Assembly (NCBI GenBank): GCA_033063855.1
Contig: CP093829.1
Coordinates: forward strand, 940,243-1,004,242
Length of the DNA: 64,000 nucleotides
DNA from: Smittia aterrima
Taxonomy: Eukaryota; Arthropoda; Insecta; Diptera; Chironomidae
Reading direction: 5' to 3'
Shown here: positions 33,701 through 45,003 of the stretch, piece by piece
Position numbering within the stretch: position 1 is the first letter of the stretch
Layout of the letters: every line of letters begins with the position of its first letter
The notes under the pieces: generated by a model
Told to the model about the DNA's origin: nothing
Seen by the model: only the letters and a program-made list of their open reading frames with translations
The model's database searches: none
Made by a program: the position numbers and the translations under genes

Positions 33701-36700
33701 TGCAGTGCTTTGTGATCCTGCTTTCGAAGGCTCTGTGGACAGCAATAAGTTTCACAATAATTTTTTAATTTAAACTCTTATGCGTGAGATGGAACTTTGT
33801 TGTCGTGTTGCAATTATGATTAAAGAACCTTGCAAATCTTGTTTACTCGCTTGGATCCATTTCTTGTTAGAAGCGCCAGATTAAGTTTCAAAGTTTTTTT
33901 TTCTGTCAGATTTTTTAAAGATTTATTTGATTGATTCCTTATTTCTCTTCCTTCATGCAGATTTGGTGGGCAGCGTTGAGCGTAGCGCTTGGACTGAACG
34001 TGAGAGGTGATGTCATTAAAGGTGTTCCATGTGTGAAGCGCTATCATCAGTTATTTTGTCCGACGGCTGGCAATAGTTACCCAATGTGAGTTGAATTTAA
34101 ATCTCCACGCGCGAGTTTATTTTGCGTGATTCTTCATCTAAATTTTTAAGCACGTCGCAGTGTTTTCGGTTGAAGAAAATTCTTGTCAAATTAACTTTTG
34201 TCTTCAAATGAATTCAAAGTTTAATCGTGACAAGAAGCACGTCGCGGTTTACATAACTGAAAGTTTAATTCATTGAGAGAACTGAAAGGATGAATCATAA
34301 AATCTCGGAGTCGATTTCGCTTTAAAGACTTTTATTGTTTGAGCGATAAATTTTTTTCTGATCCAAATCGCGACACAGAAACCCAAAACCATTGAGTTTT
34401 GATTTCAATTTCTGTTCTTTGTTCAAAGTTTTCGCCCTCAACGAAGTCTTTTTGGCTTATTTAATGCTATGAGAACAAAAGGTGAACGATAACAATCGAT
34501 TGCTCAATGTTGCAGCTGAATCCAAACGACGAAAAAGAAAAATCGTTCGAACAAAAAGCTCAAGAGCCAAATAAATTTTGAATCCACTTGTCTTCACTTC
34601 TCTCTGTTTTTGGCTGCTTCTCTGACAATTTTTCTTTCATTCACTTCATCGCTTGTTGAGCACACACAGTCCAAGTCTATTAAAAGCAAACGATGTGATG
34701 TGTTCTCGCTCTCTCTCAGCTTGTTCAAAAGCGCACCACAAAAATCGAAAGTGTTGCTCTCGCTGTTGATCATTGAGAGCACTTGATGGGCACGAAGCTA
34801 GCGCGCCAAGTCTACTGAAAGAATAGATGATTCGCAATTTGTTGCTCGACAAGCTGAAGCTTTGACAGGCGAGCAATTAAAAGAGATTAATGCACAGCTA
34901 GGTGGAGAAAAATGTGCGCTGCTTGTTGATGAAGTGCACGAAGGTGTTTAACGACCAAGGAATCAAAAAGTTATGCAATGGAAATGTTATAATTTCAGCC
35001 TCGCCAGATGATAAACGATACGGCGAGTGATTTTTATCTCCGCGTTGTTCAATAACGCAAAAGAAATTCACAGTCACACATTGGCTGAATGATTTTCTAT
35101 GTTAATGTGAGGCATTAGGTATGAGTGAAGCCCAAGAAGAAGACGGACGATAGAAATTGAGGTCAAAACCAAATTAACTCTTATAGCGACACGAACGAAC
35201 GAGATGTTTGAAAACAACAATAAAAGCGAGCGGGAAATGTTCATCGCGCATCAGATTATCGAGGAGCTTTACGAGTGCAAAAATACTTAACAGCGAAGCC
35301 TCCCGCGAGACAAGAAATAAGCTGCGAATTTATGCGAAATCAGTTAAGATTGCGGAGATGTTTTTATTTCTTTTTTGCATCAAAAGCCGAGGCAATCTTT
35401 CTCCCGACAAAGAGTTGCTGATAATTTATGATGCAAGCGAAATGTCGCACTCACTTTTGCGGTTTCTTTTGAGCGAGGATTTACAATAATTATCTCGCGA
35501 AATAAAGATATTATAGCGAAGCCTGCCTGTTGCTAGAAACTCAAATTCGTAATCTTCCGACTTAAAATTCCTCCGAAATGTCTTTGAAGATCGAGGAACG
35601 TGTGCGGGGATTTCTCTTAACGACGCGAATTCCTTTGATGCTTTTATGTAAATGCGTTCGTCTAATCGGTCTCATTTGGCGAACAGAACAGCAAACATGT
35701 CGATTTAATCTCCTAATAAATTTTTCCTCGTTTAAAAACTCCTACCAATCGCTCTTAAACCTTTCGTATCAAGAGTTTCTCAAACCAAAATATTTTAATT
35801 TGCAATTCGATAAATTACAAAGTATTACTTGAATTTACAATTCATTCGCCTCGCCCTTTTATCTCAAGTAGGATCTCATTATTGGTTTTCTTCTCCTTGT
35901 AAAGACTTTCCGATTGCTTTATATTCTTTTTCGAGCGGCGACCGCGCGACCAAGTAATTGAGTTGAATAGGAAAAACCGAATCATTTCAATAATTGATTA
36001 TCATATTCCATGGAAATAAAATCATTCTAATCGTGATTTACATTTCAAATCGAAAGCACAACATTTCGCGTCTATTTGTTTTCCTCGAATCTTATTTAAA
36101 TGTTAATTCTCGTTGCTTATTTTTCCATAAATCTGCTTTGCGTATTCCCTCTCGTGCAGTGACAAGATCGAGAATTTCATTGATGAGAACAAGGCACTGA
36201 TGAAGCGAATGTATGGATACTTTGAGGCGGAGAATGAATATGGAACAGCTTTCCAGCAGGGCAAGAAGCGGAAGCGTAGTATTTACGGAGACGATGTAAA
36301 TCCTCCCAATTTACCGGATTTAGAAGAAATCTTCTTTGAGCCAGGCGAAGGACCGAATCCTGTTCGAGACGCAGGCCCAACAGGCGATTCTTATTTTAGT
36401 AAATTGCGCAACAAACGACAGACTAGAACCAGTAGCAATGCAAACAATCGAGCCAATGCAGGAAGTGGGAAAAGTGACACTGGACGGTGAGTGAAACTTT
36501 CAAGGAATTTGATATTTTTTTTATTTAAAAGCTTTTATTTATTTCTTTCAGTGTCGATGCATGCGAGTCGAAAGTTGAGATCGTCACGCCTTACTGGGCT
36601 TCAAATTCAGCTGGAAAAATTCGTGCCATTGTAAATACGCAGCATTTTGAGCAAGCAATTCATCAAGAAGTTTGCTCGTGAGTTTAAAATTTAATTCGAG

Positions 36701-36962
36701 AATTTTGGATTGGTCAGCCTTTCCTTCCTTAAAAAAAATCTCCAAGTCTCTTCATAAAGACCTTGCTCACTTGATAATTGAATTTTCTATCTAATCTCTT
36801 AGAAAAGTGCAAACGAACCGTTGTGCTGGCGAGTGCGGCTGTGAACAGAAATACAAATGGCATCGTCTGCTTGCTTATGATCCTGACAACGACTGTAAAG
36901 GAATCTTCATGGACTGGTTCTTGTTTCCGTCGTGCTGCGTGTGCCGCTGTAATCCGCTTTAA
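27713..36962 (+). CDS. spz3: Spatzle 3, neurotrophin-like cystine-knot ligand precursor
   Basis: Eight exons: 27713-28268, 28419-28490, 31202-31240, 31298-31386, 33961-34085, 36160-36486, 36552-36677 and 36803-36962, joining in frame to 497 residues. The long N-terminal part is Gln/Asn-rich and includes a polyQ run. A conserved block spans exons 4-5 ([18 protein letters not shown], then [20 protein letters not shown] and AGNSYP), which I recognise from Spatzle 3 proteins. Two furin-like sites follow, KKRKRS and LRNKRQ. The C-terminal Spatzle domain starts with [12 protein letters not shown] and ends with [13 protein letters not shown] and CCVCRCNPL, a cystine knot. Such ligands are secreted, cleaved and bind Toll-family receptors. 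The first ATG follows an in-frame TGA at about 27680 and encodes no clear N-terminal signal peptide; a hydrophobic stretch [15 protein letters not shown] occurs internally. Confidence 0.92.
27923..27946 (+). repeat. CAG/CAA repeat encoding polyglutamine in spz3 exon 1
   Basis: Eight consecutive CAG/CAA codons encode Gln within a wider Gln/Asn-rich prodomain. Confidence 0.85.
28491..31201 (+). other. Large intron 2 of spz3
   Basis: 2.7 kb with a GTGAGA donor and a TTTCAG acceptor. No nested gene is seen on either strand. Confidence 0.7.
31387..33960 (+). other. Large intron 4 of spz3
   Basis: 2.6 kb, GTAAGT donor and ATGCAG acceptor, phase 0. Nothing coding is recognised. Confidence 0.7.
34086..36159 (+). 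other. Large intron 5 of spz3
   Basis: 2.1 kb, GTGAGT donor and GTGCAG acceptor. Nothing coding is recognised. Confidence 0.7.
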
Positions 36963-39550
36963 TTCCACATCCACCAGACACATTTTAACATTTAAATGTT
37001 GAGTGCAATGTTAACGAAAAGAAACTTAATTAAATTATTATCATTCTTCAACTGAACGAAATTGTAGACGCTCGAATTGCAATGCGAATTTTAAGACTCG
37101 AAACAAAAGATGAAATGTATAAACGAAAATTTACTTTAAGAATTTGATTTTGATAGGATTTATTTTAGAAACTTCTCTTAAGCTTTTCCTCTTAAGCTCG
37201 CTCGAATGAAAATCCATTTTGTTAATTTACAAGAGACAAAACATTTTATTTTTATCGCAGCGATTTAAATAATTATTTAGTTAGGAAGCAAGTAGGAAAG
37301 AAACTCTCTCACTATCTCGACATCTCTTAACACATTTATCAACGTCTAGACTCGTTTTTTAGATTTCCGACATCCTCCCACGTTTCCTCTTGAAATTGAG
37401 ATTTAGTGCTTAAGCTTCTTCAATTTCTTTTATCTTCTTTCGTAAGAAAATAAATTCTCGTTTAATGCAAGTTAATTTGTAATTTTATTGTGTGTTGATT
37501 TTGCCCAACGTAATGAGTGAGAATTACAAATTGAATCATTAAGATCGTTCGCTGCCATTCCAACTTGATTAATTGCAGCTCTTTACATTGAATTGTTTTA
37601 GGAGAATTTGCTTCGAGTATCCTTGAGTGAGTATCGAAAGTTTAAATCGATGTGAGAAAATTCTGTTTCTTGTCTCAGATGTTCATTGGTAAGCTTCATG
37701 AGTTGGAAGGAACGAATGTGAAAAATAAAATCCAATAATCTCAACTTACCGAAGCGAAAACGTCCAAGCCACTTAGAGATGACTCTCATATATCGGACAC
37801 AGATTATGAAAGTTGAGTGGTTTAATCTTTAAGATGACAACACCAACAAATGTTTGAGCATGATATTGCGTCTTACGATAAGTTCAACAATTGAGCTTTT
37901 ATGAAGAAGAAGAATTGCTAAAGAAAGTTTATCTTCCTCTTTCTACCTGTTCAAGCTTAAATCGTTGATGCAAACAACAAGAAAATTGTGCAGAAAACTA
38001 CTCGAGAGTAATTAGAAGTGAACGTTTGAATCTGAAACAGTTTCTCAAGGCACGACCAACTAGAATAGCAGGAAATCCTGAGAAAAAGCTGATAATGAAG
38101 CCGGAAGCAGCCACAAAAACTAATCGCCTAGCATTGTTCTCATCTTCATTCTGCACATTCATCACATTCCGAGCGGTGGAAATTTCTTGCTCGAACTTCA
38201 CATGCTTTCTCGTTTTATTTAATTCGCTCGAAGAGAAGTTAACCCTCGTTATATTTGACTTCCGTCTTCTTCCGCACATATCTCTCATGTCGGGTGTTTT
38301 TCTAAGGAATGTTCTCGAGAACATGAGAGAAAAGATTGAACAAAACATTTTCCCATCCACACAAAAGGAAGAAAAAAAATCGAATCGGGAGGAAAAAACT
38401 TTGCTGAGATAAATGAAATTTTCTTTACGGATTTAAAGCTTTTTCACTGTTCTTCTTTTAGAAATCTTTTTTTGAATGAAGCCGGAGTAGAATAATCCAT
38501 CAGCTATTTCTGAAGTTCGTTCCTTCCGTCTCTTGAGGCTTCGAGAAAAGGAAAATTGAATCAAGTCGCTTGTTATTTTTTTTATATATTCGACTTGCCC
38601 CAATGTCCGTCTGGTTTGTGCAGATCAACATTGTTGCTTTATTGATTTCTGTGGCATTACGTTTGGTCGGATAAATTTTTAATAAGAAACTTGAACAATG
38701 GTCGAGAGTCATTACTCATTCAAGTAGTTACAGCAGAAGCAGAGATTTTCCTTTCTAAATCCGCTTTGGACGTTTGTCCGTTGATTTTGTTGTTTCTGTC
38801 TTAAAACGACATGTGAAGCATTTGTTTTTTTCTGAGAAAATTTGTTTTTCCTTCTCTTGATGTTGGGAAAATTGAAATCAACGTGAACGATTAGGTTGGC
38901 CAAATGATTATGTTCATCTTCCAACTTCTTATTTAGGTTCAGGAGAGTTTTTCATTCGTTTAGTCACTCGACAAGGCTTCTAAACTCTTAAAGGATTCAA
39001 CTCGAGCTTCGAGCTCAATTCCGCATGAACAATTTTGATGCAAAATTATGCAAAGCTCTTTTAAAGTTTCTCAAATGCACTCGAAGCAACCTTGAAAAGA
39101 TTTTTCATTTTCCTGGGAGAAACGTGCCTGAAACAACAAGCACAGACAAAAAACTTTTGATTCACAGCGTCTGCTCTTATCAATTAATCACAATTATTAA
39201 TTCATCTGTGCAATCTTCTGTGAAGTCGGTAGAGCTATTTTCTTTGAATTTTTTTTTTCTTTTATCTTTTAAGACTTTTTTGTCGAGCAACGATGGACTG
39301 AATTTTTTTTCTAGGGTTTAATAAATATTTTGAGGTTTTTAATATCGAATAGCTAAGATCAAGAGAGTATTATCCACATTCAAACTTGCTCTTAATATTG
39401 GAATATTTGAACAGCAGTTTGCTATTATTTGAAGAAACTTTGAAAAGAAAGAATATTTCTTGCGAAAAATATTTAGTCTCCTACTTTACGTCGCAATAAA
39501 ATTGATTTTTTTCTGTTGAAAACTTCTTTATTGAAGGAGTTATGTTACAA
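36963..39550. other. Intergenic between spz3 and the secreted-protein array
   Basis: The first part holds the spz3 3' flank. No gene is supported. From about 39046 the DNA is already array sequence: the 39046-39170 block resembles intergenic blocks near 41030, 43225, 45140 and 47130, and 39350-39550 is the 3' flank shared by all six genes. Confidence 0.6.
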
Positions 39551-40583
39551 TTATGTGCAAAGTTTTTTCAAATTTTCGACTTCGTTGTAAACGTCCCATG
39601 GAAAACCGCCAGGAAGTCTATAAACTACATCAGGACCGTGGACAAGAGGAGTCCAGAGCTGCATCATTTGTGGTTGAATCTTGTTGATGACAGAGACAAC
39701 TTGGTTTAGTGCTTGATTGTTATTGGATGTGTAATAAGTTTCCTAATAAATGAAAAGATTATAAAATTATTCAGGCTATTCCGCAAAAAAACATTCTTGC
39801 CATGTTGGTAACGCAGTTTTGTTTTTCATCAATTTTTTGGATCTGGTTGCAATTAATTAATTTTTTTGTCACCGCTTCTACTTCAAGTTTTGCATCATTT
39901 ACTAAAGAACTGAGGTATACGCGAAGATCAGGGATGAGTGCAAGCAAGTTGGTTCCGTTTGTAATGATGTCATTCACTTTAGGTTCGAAGAGATTACGCA
40001 GCTCTTGGAATAATTGTGTCGTACAACCTTCGCTTACCATTACGTTTGTAGCGCTCGGTGCAGTTTGAGGAAGAGGCGTCGTGACGTAATCCAATATTTG
40101 TTGTAACGACATTTGAAATCTCATGCGAGCATCAAATGCAGGCCCTTGAAGTTCACCAAACGGCATCGTCATGAAATATTGCATTGCGCCATGATCATAA
40201 ACAGTGTACCTATCGAGAGTACTGTTCAAGCCCAAGACAAAACTCTGAAGACCAGCTGGTACAGTGCCATTCAATGAACAATTCAAGTTTTCGTACTGGT
40301 TCATCAAATCGTTTTGAAGCGGGAACAACGGTGCGTAGGCCTTAGGATTCATTTGACTTACAGCGGAATAAATTTTCATGAAGTTTTTGTCAAGAGCCAA
40401 AATCCAATTTTTAAAAATCGGCATTAAAGCTCTCCTTCCTTTGACCGCTGTCGGGGACAAAACATATTGACACGAAACGATCTGCGGAAATTAATTCTTT
40501 TTATTAGAAAATTATTTATTAAACACTTTTTAATTTTCTACCGAAATTAAAGTCAAGCACAATCCAATTGATAACACTTTCAT
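39551..40583 (-). CDS. Array gene A: secreted protein of unknown family
   Basis: Exons 40583-40542, 40481-39801 and 39742-39551 join in frame to 304 residues. Exon 1 encodes MKVLSIGLCLTLIS and exon 2 begins IVSCQ, together a signal peptide. The mature protein has Cys in SCQ, NCSL, EGCTT, NCNQ, NCVTNM and the terminal LCT, enough for three disulfides, plus N-glycosylation sequons (NCS, NGT). I do not recognise the family and infer only secretion. It is the most diverged member, for example LDRYTVYDHGAMQYF in the variable middle and FEPKVNDIITNGTN. Intron 2 has a GC donor (ACATG|GCAAGA) where the other five genes have GTAAG. Poly(A) signal AATAAA at 39527-39532, 19 nt past the stop. It is last in the direction of transcription. 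Confidence 0.85.
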
Positions 40584-40605
40584 CTTGATAACAGAGTCAG
40601 AGATA

Positions 40606-40660
40606 AACTGATCCGAACTCTGAATTTTTGTCTCATTTATACAGAAGCTGACGTCAAATT
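40606..40660 (-). promoter_or_regulatory. Core promoter of array gene A
   Basis: Minus strand: initiator TCAGT at 40607-40611, TATAAA at 40636-40641 (about 30 bp upstream of it), and a palindromic TGACGTCA at 40649-40656. Confidence 0.8.
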
Positions 40661-41406
40661 GTCGACACGAGTATTATATTTTAATACATTTATAGAATTC
40701 TAATAAAATGTTCAAAATTCTAATGTAATTTAGAAAGCCGGCTCAGTAGAATTCTATTTCATTCATGGAAAAATTCCATTTGACAAATTAAATACTATTT
40801 AATTTTATTATTGTATTATCTACAAAGAACTCGGATTTAGTAAAATTCTGCATAACTAGGGTTCCTTCTTGCCGAATCTTATGATTGAAGAACTCTTGCG
40901 AAGTCCTTCCAGCTTCAGCACGTTCAGGCATTTAAAAAAGTTCAAATAACTTTTTAATGTTTTTTTTTTATTATTTTTTGTAACTTTATATTAAATTTTG
41001 TCGAATAAATTTTATTACAGAACTATCCTAAACTCTTTAAAACTTTCTTATATGCACTCGAAGACAATTTGAAAAGATTTATTAGCTTCCTGAGAGAAAC
41101 AGTTCTAAAACCACAAGCACAGATAAAAATATTTTGATTGGCGATTAATTTTTCTTTTACCATTAAGGATTTTTTCCGATTATAGAAGAACTGAGTTATT
41201 TGCAAATTTTAATCTATATTTTGGGGTTTATCAGTATTGAGCGACTAAGATCAAGAAAGTATTATCCACAATCAAACTTGCTCTAAATATCGGATTATTT
41301 GAACAGCAGTTTGCTATTTTTGATGAAACATAGACAAAGGCAAAATTTTATTTGAGATTAAAATTTTAATCTGCTGGGAAGTTCTTTATTTTGCAAATTT
41401 TTACAA

Positions 41407-42439
41407 TTATGTGCAAAGTTTAGTCAAGCCCATGACTTGGGAGTAAGTCTCCTGATGGTAGTAACCATGGATATCGTAAACTGGATTTTCGCCATTGAAC
41501 AAATTTTGCGCAAGCATGTAGAATTGTGATTGAATCGTGTGGATACTAGTGGTAACTTTGTTTTGAGCGAAATTGTTATTGGATGTGTAATAAATTCCCT
41601 AATAAATAAAAAGCTATAAACAAATATTCAGGCATCCGCAAAATGATTTTCTTACCATGTTGGTAGCGCAAGTGTTTTTCTCATCAATTTTTTGGATCTG
41701 GTTGCAAAATTGCATTTTTTTTGTCACCGCTTCTACTTCAAGTTTTGCATCATTTACTAAAGAAACGAGGTATGCGCGAATATCAGGGATGAGTGCAATC
41801 ACTTTGGTTCCATTTGTAACGAGACCAGTCGCAATGGGCTCGAAGATATTACGCAGCTCTTGGAATAATTGGGTCGTACAAGCATCGCTTACAAATTCCT
41901 GTGTTCCTGGTGCAGTTGGAGGAAGAGGCATTGAGACGTACTGCAATACTTGGTACAAACCATTTTCAATATTCGTACGAAGTGTGCGTGCAGGATTTGA
42001 AAGTTCACCAACCAATCCCAACGAGAAAAATTGCATTCCATAAAATGCATAAACAGTGAACATATCGAGAGTGCTGTTCAATCTCAAAACAAAATTTTGA
42101 AGACCAGCTGGCACAACGCCACCCAATGAACAATTCAAGTTTTCGTACTGGTTCATCAAATCGTTTTGAAGTGCGAAAAACGGTTCGTAGGCCTTGACGT
42201 TTAATGCTTGAAATGCATTGTAAATTTTGTAGTAGTTTTTGTCGTTATTCAAATACCAATTTTTAAAAACTGGCATTGCAGCTGTCCTTTCTTTGACCGC
42301 TTTCGGAGACAAAGGATGTTGACACGAAACGATCTGCGAAAAAACATTTTTTTTCCTTAGAAAAATAATTATTCAACACTTTTATTTTATTTTCTACCGA
42401 AATTAAAGCCAAACACAATACAACTGAGAGTACTTTCAT
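41407..42439 (-). CDS. Array gene B: secreted protein of unknown family
   Basis: Exons 42439-42398, 42333-41656 and 41598-41407 join to 303 residues. The signal peptide is MKVLSVVLCLALIS plus IVS. The body has the family landmarks SPKAVKERTAAMP, QNDLMNQYENLNCSL, SDACTTQLFQELRNIFEP and CNQIQKIDEKNTCATNM, and the protein ends LCT. Six family cysteines are kept. Introns are 64 and 57 bp, both GT-AG. A complete miniature transposon (42648-42868) lies about 0.2 kb upstream of its start. Unknown function; secretion is inferred from the signal peptide. Confidence 0.87.
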
Positions 42440-42461
42440 CTTGATAACAGAGCTAAAGACA

Positions 42462-42515
42462 AACTGATCCGAATTCTGAAATTTTGTCTCATTTATACAA
42501 AAGGCTGACGTCAAA
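42462..42515 (-). promoter_or_regulatory. Core promoter of array gene B
   Basis: Minus strand: TCAGT at 42463-42467, TATAAA at 42492-42497, TGACGTCA at 42506-42513. Spacing matches gene A. Confidence 0.8.
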
Positions 42516-42647
42516 TTGTCGACACGAGTATTATATTTTAATACATTTATAGAATTCTAATAAAATTTCTACTTATACGTACACTAAGAATTATATTTCA
42601 AATTTGATTCATGGAATAATTCTATTTGACAAATTAAATACAATTAA

Positions 42648-42868
42648 GAGTAAAAGATTTTCCGCCAGACGGGACCTTCCGCCGGACACTTACTATTGTG
42701 AGCTTCCCAGACCAGCTAACTTTTTAATTTTCGTTTTTCTGAGCATTTAATTATTTCGCTTTCGGAAACTTGCTCAGAATAAAAGGCTGACGTTTTCCTT
42801 TCGGTCAGGGAAGCTCACAATAGTAAATGTCCGGAGAAGGGTCCCGTCCGGCGGAGAATCTTTTACAC
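42648..42868. mobile_element. Miniature inverted-repeat transposon (221 bp), complete copy
   Basis: Terminal inverted repeats of about 66 bp begin GAGTAAAAGATTTTCCGCC on the left and, reverse-complemented, GTGTAAAAGATTCTCCGCC on the right. They continue to a shared GTGAGCTTCCC. TAA flanks both ends (42645-42647 and 42869-42871). The matching intergenic region above gene A (about 40790-40840) lacks the element and has one TAA, so TAA is the target duplication. There is no coding capacity. A three-base TWA duplication fits the PIF/Harbinger group, but that assignment is inference. Confidence 0.9.
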
Positions 42869-43517
42869 TAATCTTATTAATGTATTATCTACAAAGAACT
42901 CAGATTTAGTAAAACCCTGCATAACTAGGATTCCTTCTTGCCTAATATTATGATTGAAGAACTCTTGTGAAGTCTTTCTAGCTTTAGCAAGTTCAGGCAT
43001 TTAAAAAGTTTAAATAACTTTTGAACGGATTTGATTAAAAATATTTATTATACCAATAGAATTCTACTGAGATTCTATTAAAATTTCAACAGCATGATAG
43101 AATGTTCTCTATATTTGACTTTCTTCAATGTTCGTTTTATATTTCGTTCACTATTTTTTTTATTTTCTGTAGCTTTAAATTAAATTTTGGTCGAATAAAT
43201 TTTATTACAGAACTATCCAAAAAAAATTAAAACTTTCTTAAATGCATTAAAAGACAATCTGAAAAGATTTATAAATTTCCTGAAAGAAACGGTTCTGAAA
43301 CAACAAGCACTGAATTATTTGCAAATTTAAATTAATGTTTTTCAATACTGAATAACTTAGATCAAAAAATATTATCCACATCCAAACTTGCTCTTAATAT
43401 CGGAATATTTGAACAGCAGTTTGCTATTTTTGATGAAACATAGACAAAAGCAAATTTTCATTTGAGATTAAAATTTTAATCTGCTGGAAAGTTCTTCATT
43501 TTGCAAAATTGTAACAA

Positions 43518-44557
43518 TTATGTGCAAAGTTTAGTCAAGTTCGTCATCTTGGAGTAAACGTCCTGATTGTAGTTGTAACCATACATATCGTAAACTGTAT
43601 TTTCGCCATAGAACAAAGTTTGCACAAGCATGGAGAATTGTGATTGAATCGAGCCGATAGTATTGAATACTTGGTTCTGTGCGAAATTGTTATTGGATGT
43701 GTAATACATTTCCTAATAAATGAAAACATTATAAAAAAAATATTTAGGCATCCGCAAAATGATTTTCTTACCATGTTGGTAGCGCAAGTGTTTTTCTCAT
43801 CAATTTTTTGGATCTGGTTGCAAAATTGCATTTTTTTTGTCACCGCTTCTACTTCAAGTTTTGCATCATTTACTAAAGAAACGAGGTATGCGCGAAGATC
43901 AGGGATGAGTGCAATCAATTTGGTTCCATTTGTAACGGTACCAGTCGCAATGGGCTCGAAGATATTACGCAGCTCTTGGAATAATTGGGTCGTACAAGCA
44001 TCGCTTACAAATTCCTGTGTTCCTGGTGCAGTTGGAGGAAGAGGCGTTCCGACGTACTGCAATACTTGGTACAAACTATTTTCAATAGTTTGTCGAAGTT
44101 GGCGTGCTGGATGTGAAAGTTCACCAGGCATTCCCGTCATCATGAAATATTGCATTCCATAAAAAGTATAAACAGTGTACGTATTAAGAGTATTGTTCAA
44201 ACCCAAAACAAAGTTTTGAAGACCAGCTGGCACATAGCCACCCAAGGAACAGTTCAAGTTTTCGTACTGGTTCATCAAATCGTTTTGAATTGTGAAGAAC
44301 GGTTTGAAGGCCTGGGTGTTTATTGCTTGAAATGCGTTGTAAATTTTGTAGTAGTTTTTGTCGACATTAAACCACCAATTTTTATAAAGTGGCATTGCAG
44401 CTATCCTTTCTTTGACCGCTCGTGGAGACAAAACAGATTGACCCGAAACGATCTGCGAAAAAACATTTTTTTTTCTTTAGAAAAATAATTTTTGAACACT
44501 TTTTTTATTTTCTACCGAAATTAAAGCCAAACACAATCCAACTGAGAGTACTTTCAT
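43518..44557 (-). CDS. Array gene C: secreted protein of unknown family
   Basis: Exons 44557-44516, 44452-43772 and 43712-43518 join to 305 residues. The signal peptide is MKVLSVGLCLALIS plus IVS. The first cysteine conserved in the other five (SCQ) is Gly here (SGQSVLSPRAVKERIAAMP), leaving five family cysteines unless that Cys belongs to the cleaved signal peptide. Remaining landmarks are intact, including NCSLGG, SDACTTQ and the LCT end. Exon 3 is one codon longer than in A, B and D. The upstream region is a mosaic of the A/B and D/E/F types and contains the second, damaged transposon copy. Confidence 0.87.
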
Positions 44558-44579
44558 CTTGATAACAGAGTTAAAGACA

Positions 44580-44632
44580 AACTGATCCGAATTCTGAAAT
44601 ATTGCTACTTTTATACAAAACCTGACGTCAAG
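44580..44632 (-). promoter_or_regulatory. Core promoter of array gene C
   Basis: Minus strand: TCAGT at 44581-44585, TATAAAA at 44609-44615, TGACGTCA at 44623-44630. Confidence 0.8.
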
Positions 44633-44773
44633 TTGTCGACACGAGTATTTTATTTTAATACATTTATAGAATTCGTTAGCAAACAATGACAGTTGGCTAC
44701 TTGTACTACAGAATTATATTTCAAATTTGGAAATCATGGACCAAATAAATCTTACAAATTAAATTTTGATTAA

Positions 44774-45003
44774 GAGTAATAGATTCTCCGCCAGACGGGA
44801 CCTTCCGCCGGACACTTACTATTGTGAGCTTCCCTGACCTGCTAAATTTTTAATTTTCGTTTTTCTGAGCACTTTAATTATTTCGCTTTTTGGAAACTTG
44901 CTCACAATAAACTTGCCTTTCAGTCAGGAAAATCACAATACGTAAAGTTGTCGACACATCACATTGGTGAGGAAATTCTAACTCAGGGTATCATAATTTA
45001 CAC
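44774..45003. mobile_element. Same miniature transposon, second copy with a rebuilt right half
   Basis: The left end (GAGTAATAGATTCTCCGCC after TAA at 44771-44773) and middle match the copy at 42648. From about 44947 the right terminal repeat is replaced by sequence matching 46905-46960, the upstream part of the promoter-like block between genes D and E. The last bases TTTACAC and the flanking TAA (45004-45006) remain. Outer flanks match the first copy, so this is one insertion duplicated with the array and later patched. Confidence 0.8.

Noticed and set aside
37998..38412. Overlapping open frames on both strands, one with a hydrophobic stretch
   Set aside because: They overlap antisense to each other and neither has recognisable family features; likely chance.
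39025..39321. 98-codon frame left of array gene A
   Set aside because: Its DNA is a diverged copy of array spacer blocks (41030, 43225, 45140, 47130) where the frame is not kept.
43644..44162. 172-codon plus-strand frame antisense to array gene C (similar ones at 45537 and 41657)
   Set aside because: They are mirror frames of the conserved exon 2 and appear in each copy only because the sense sequence is conserved.
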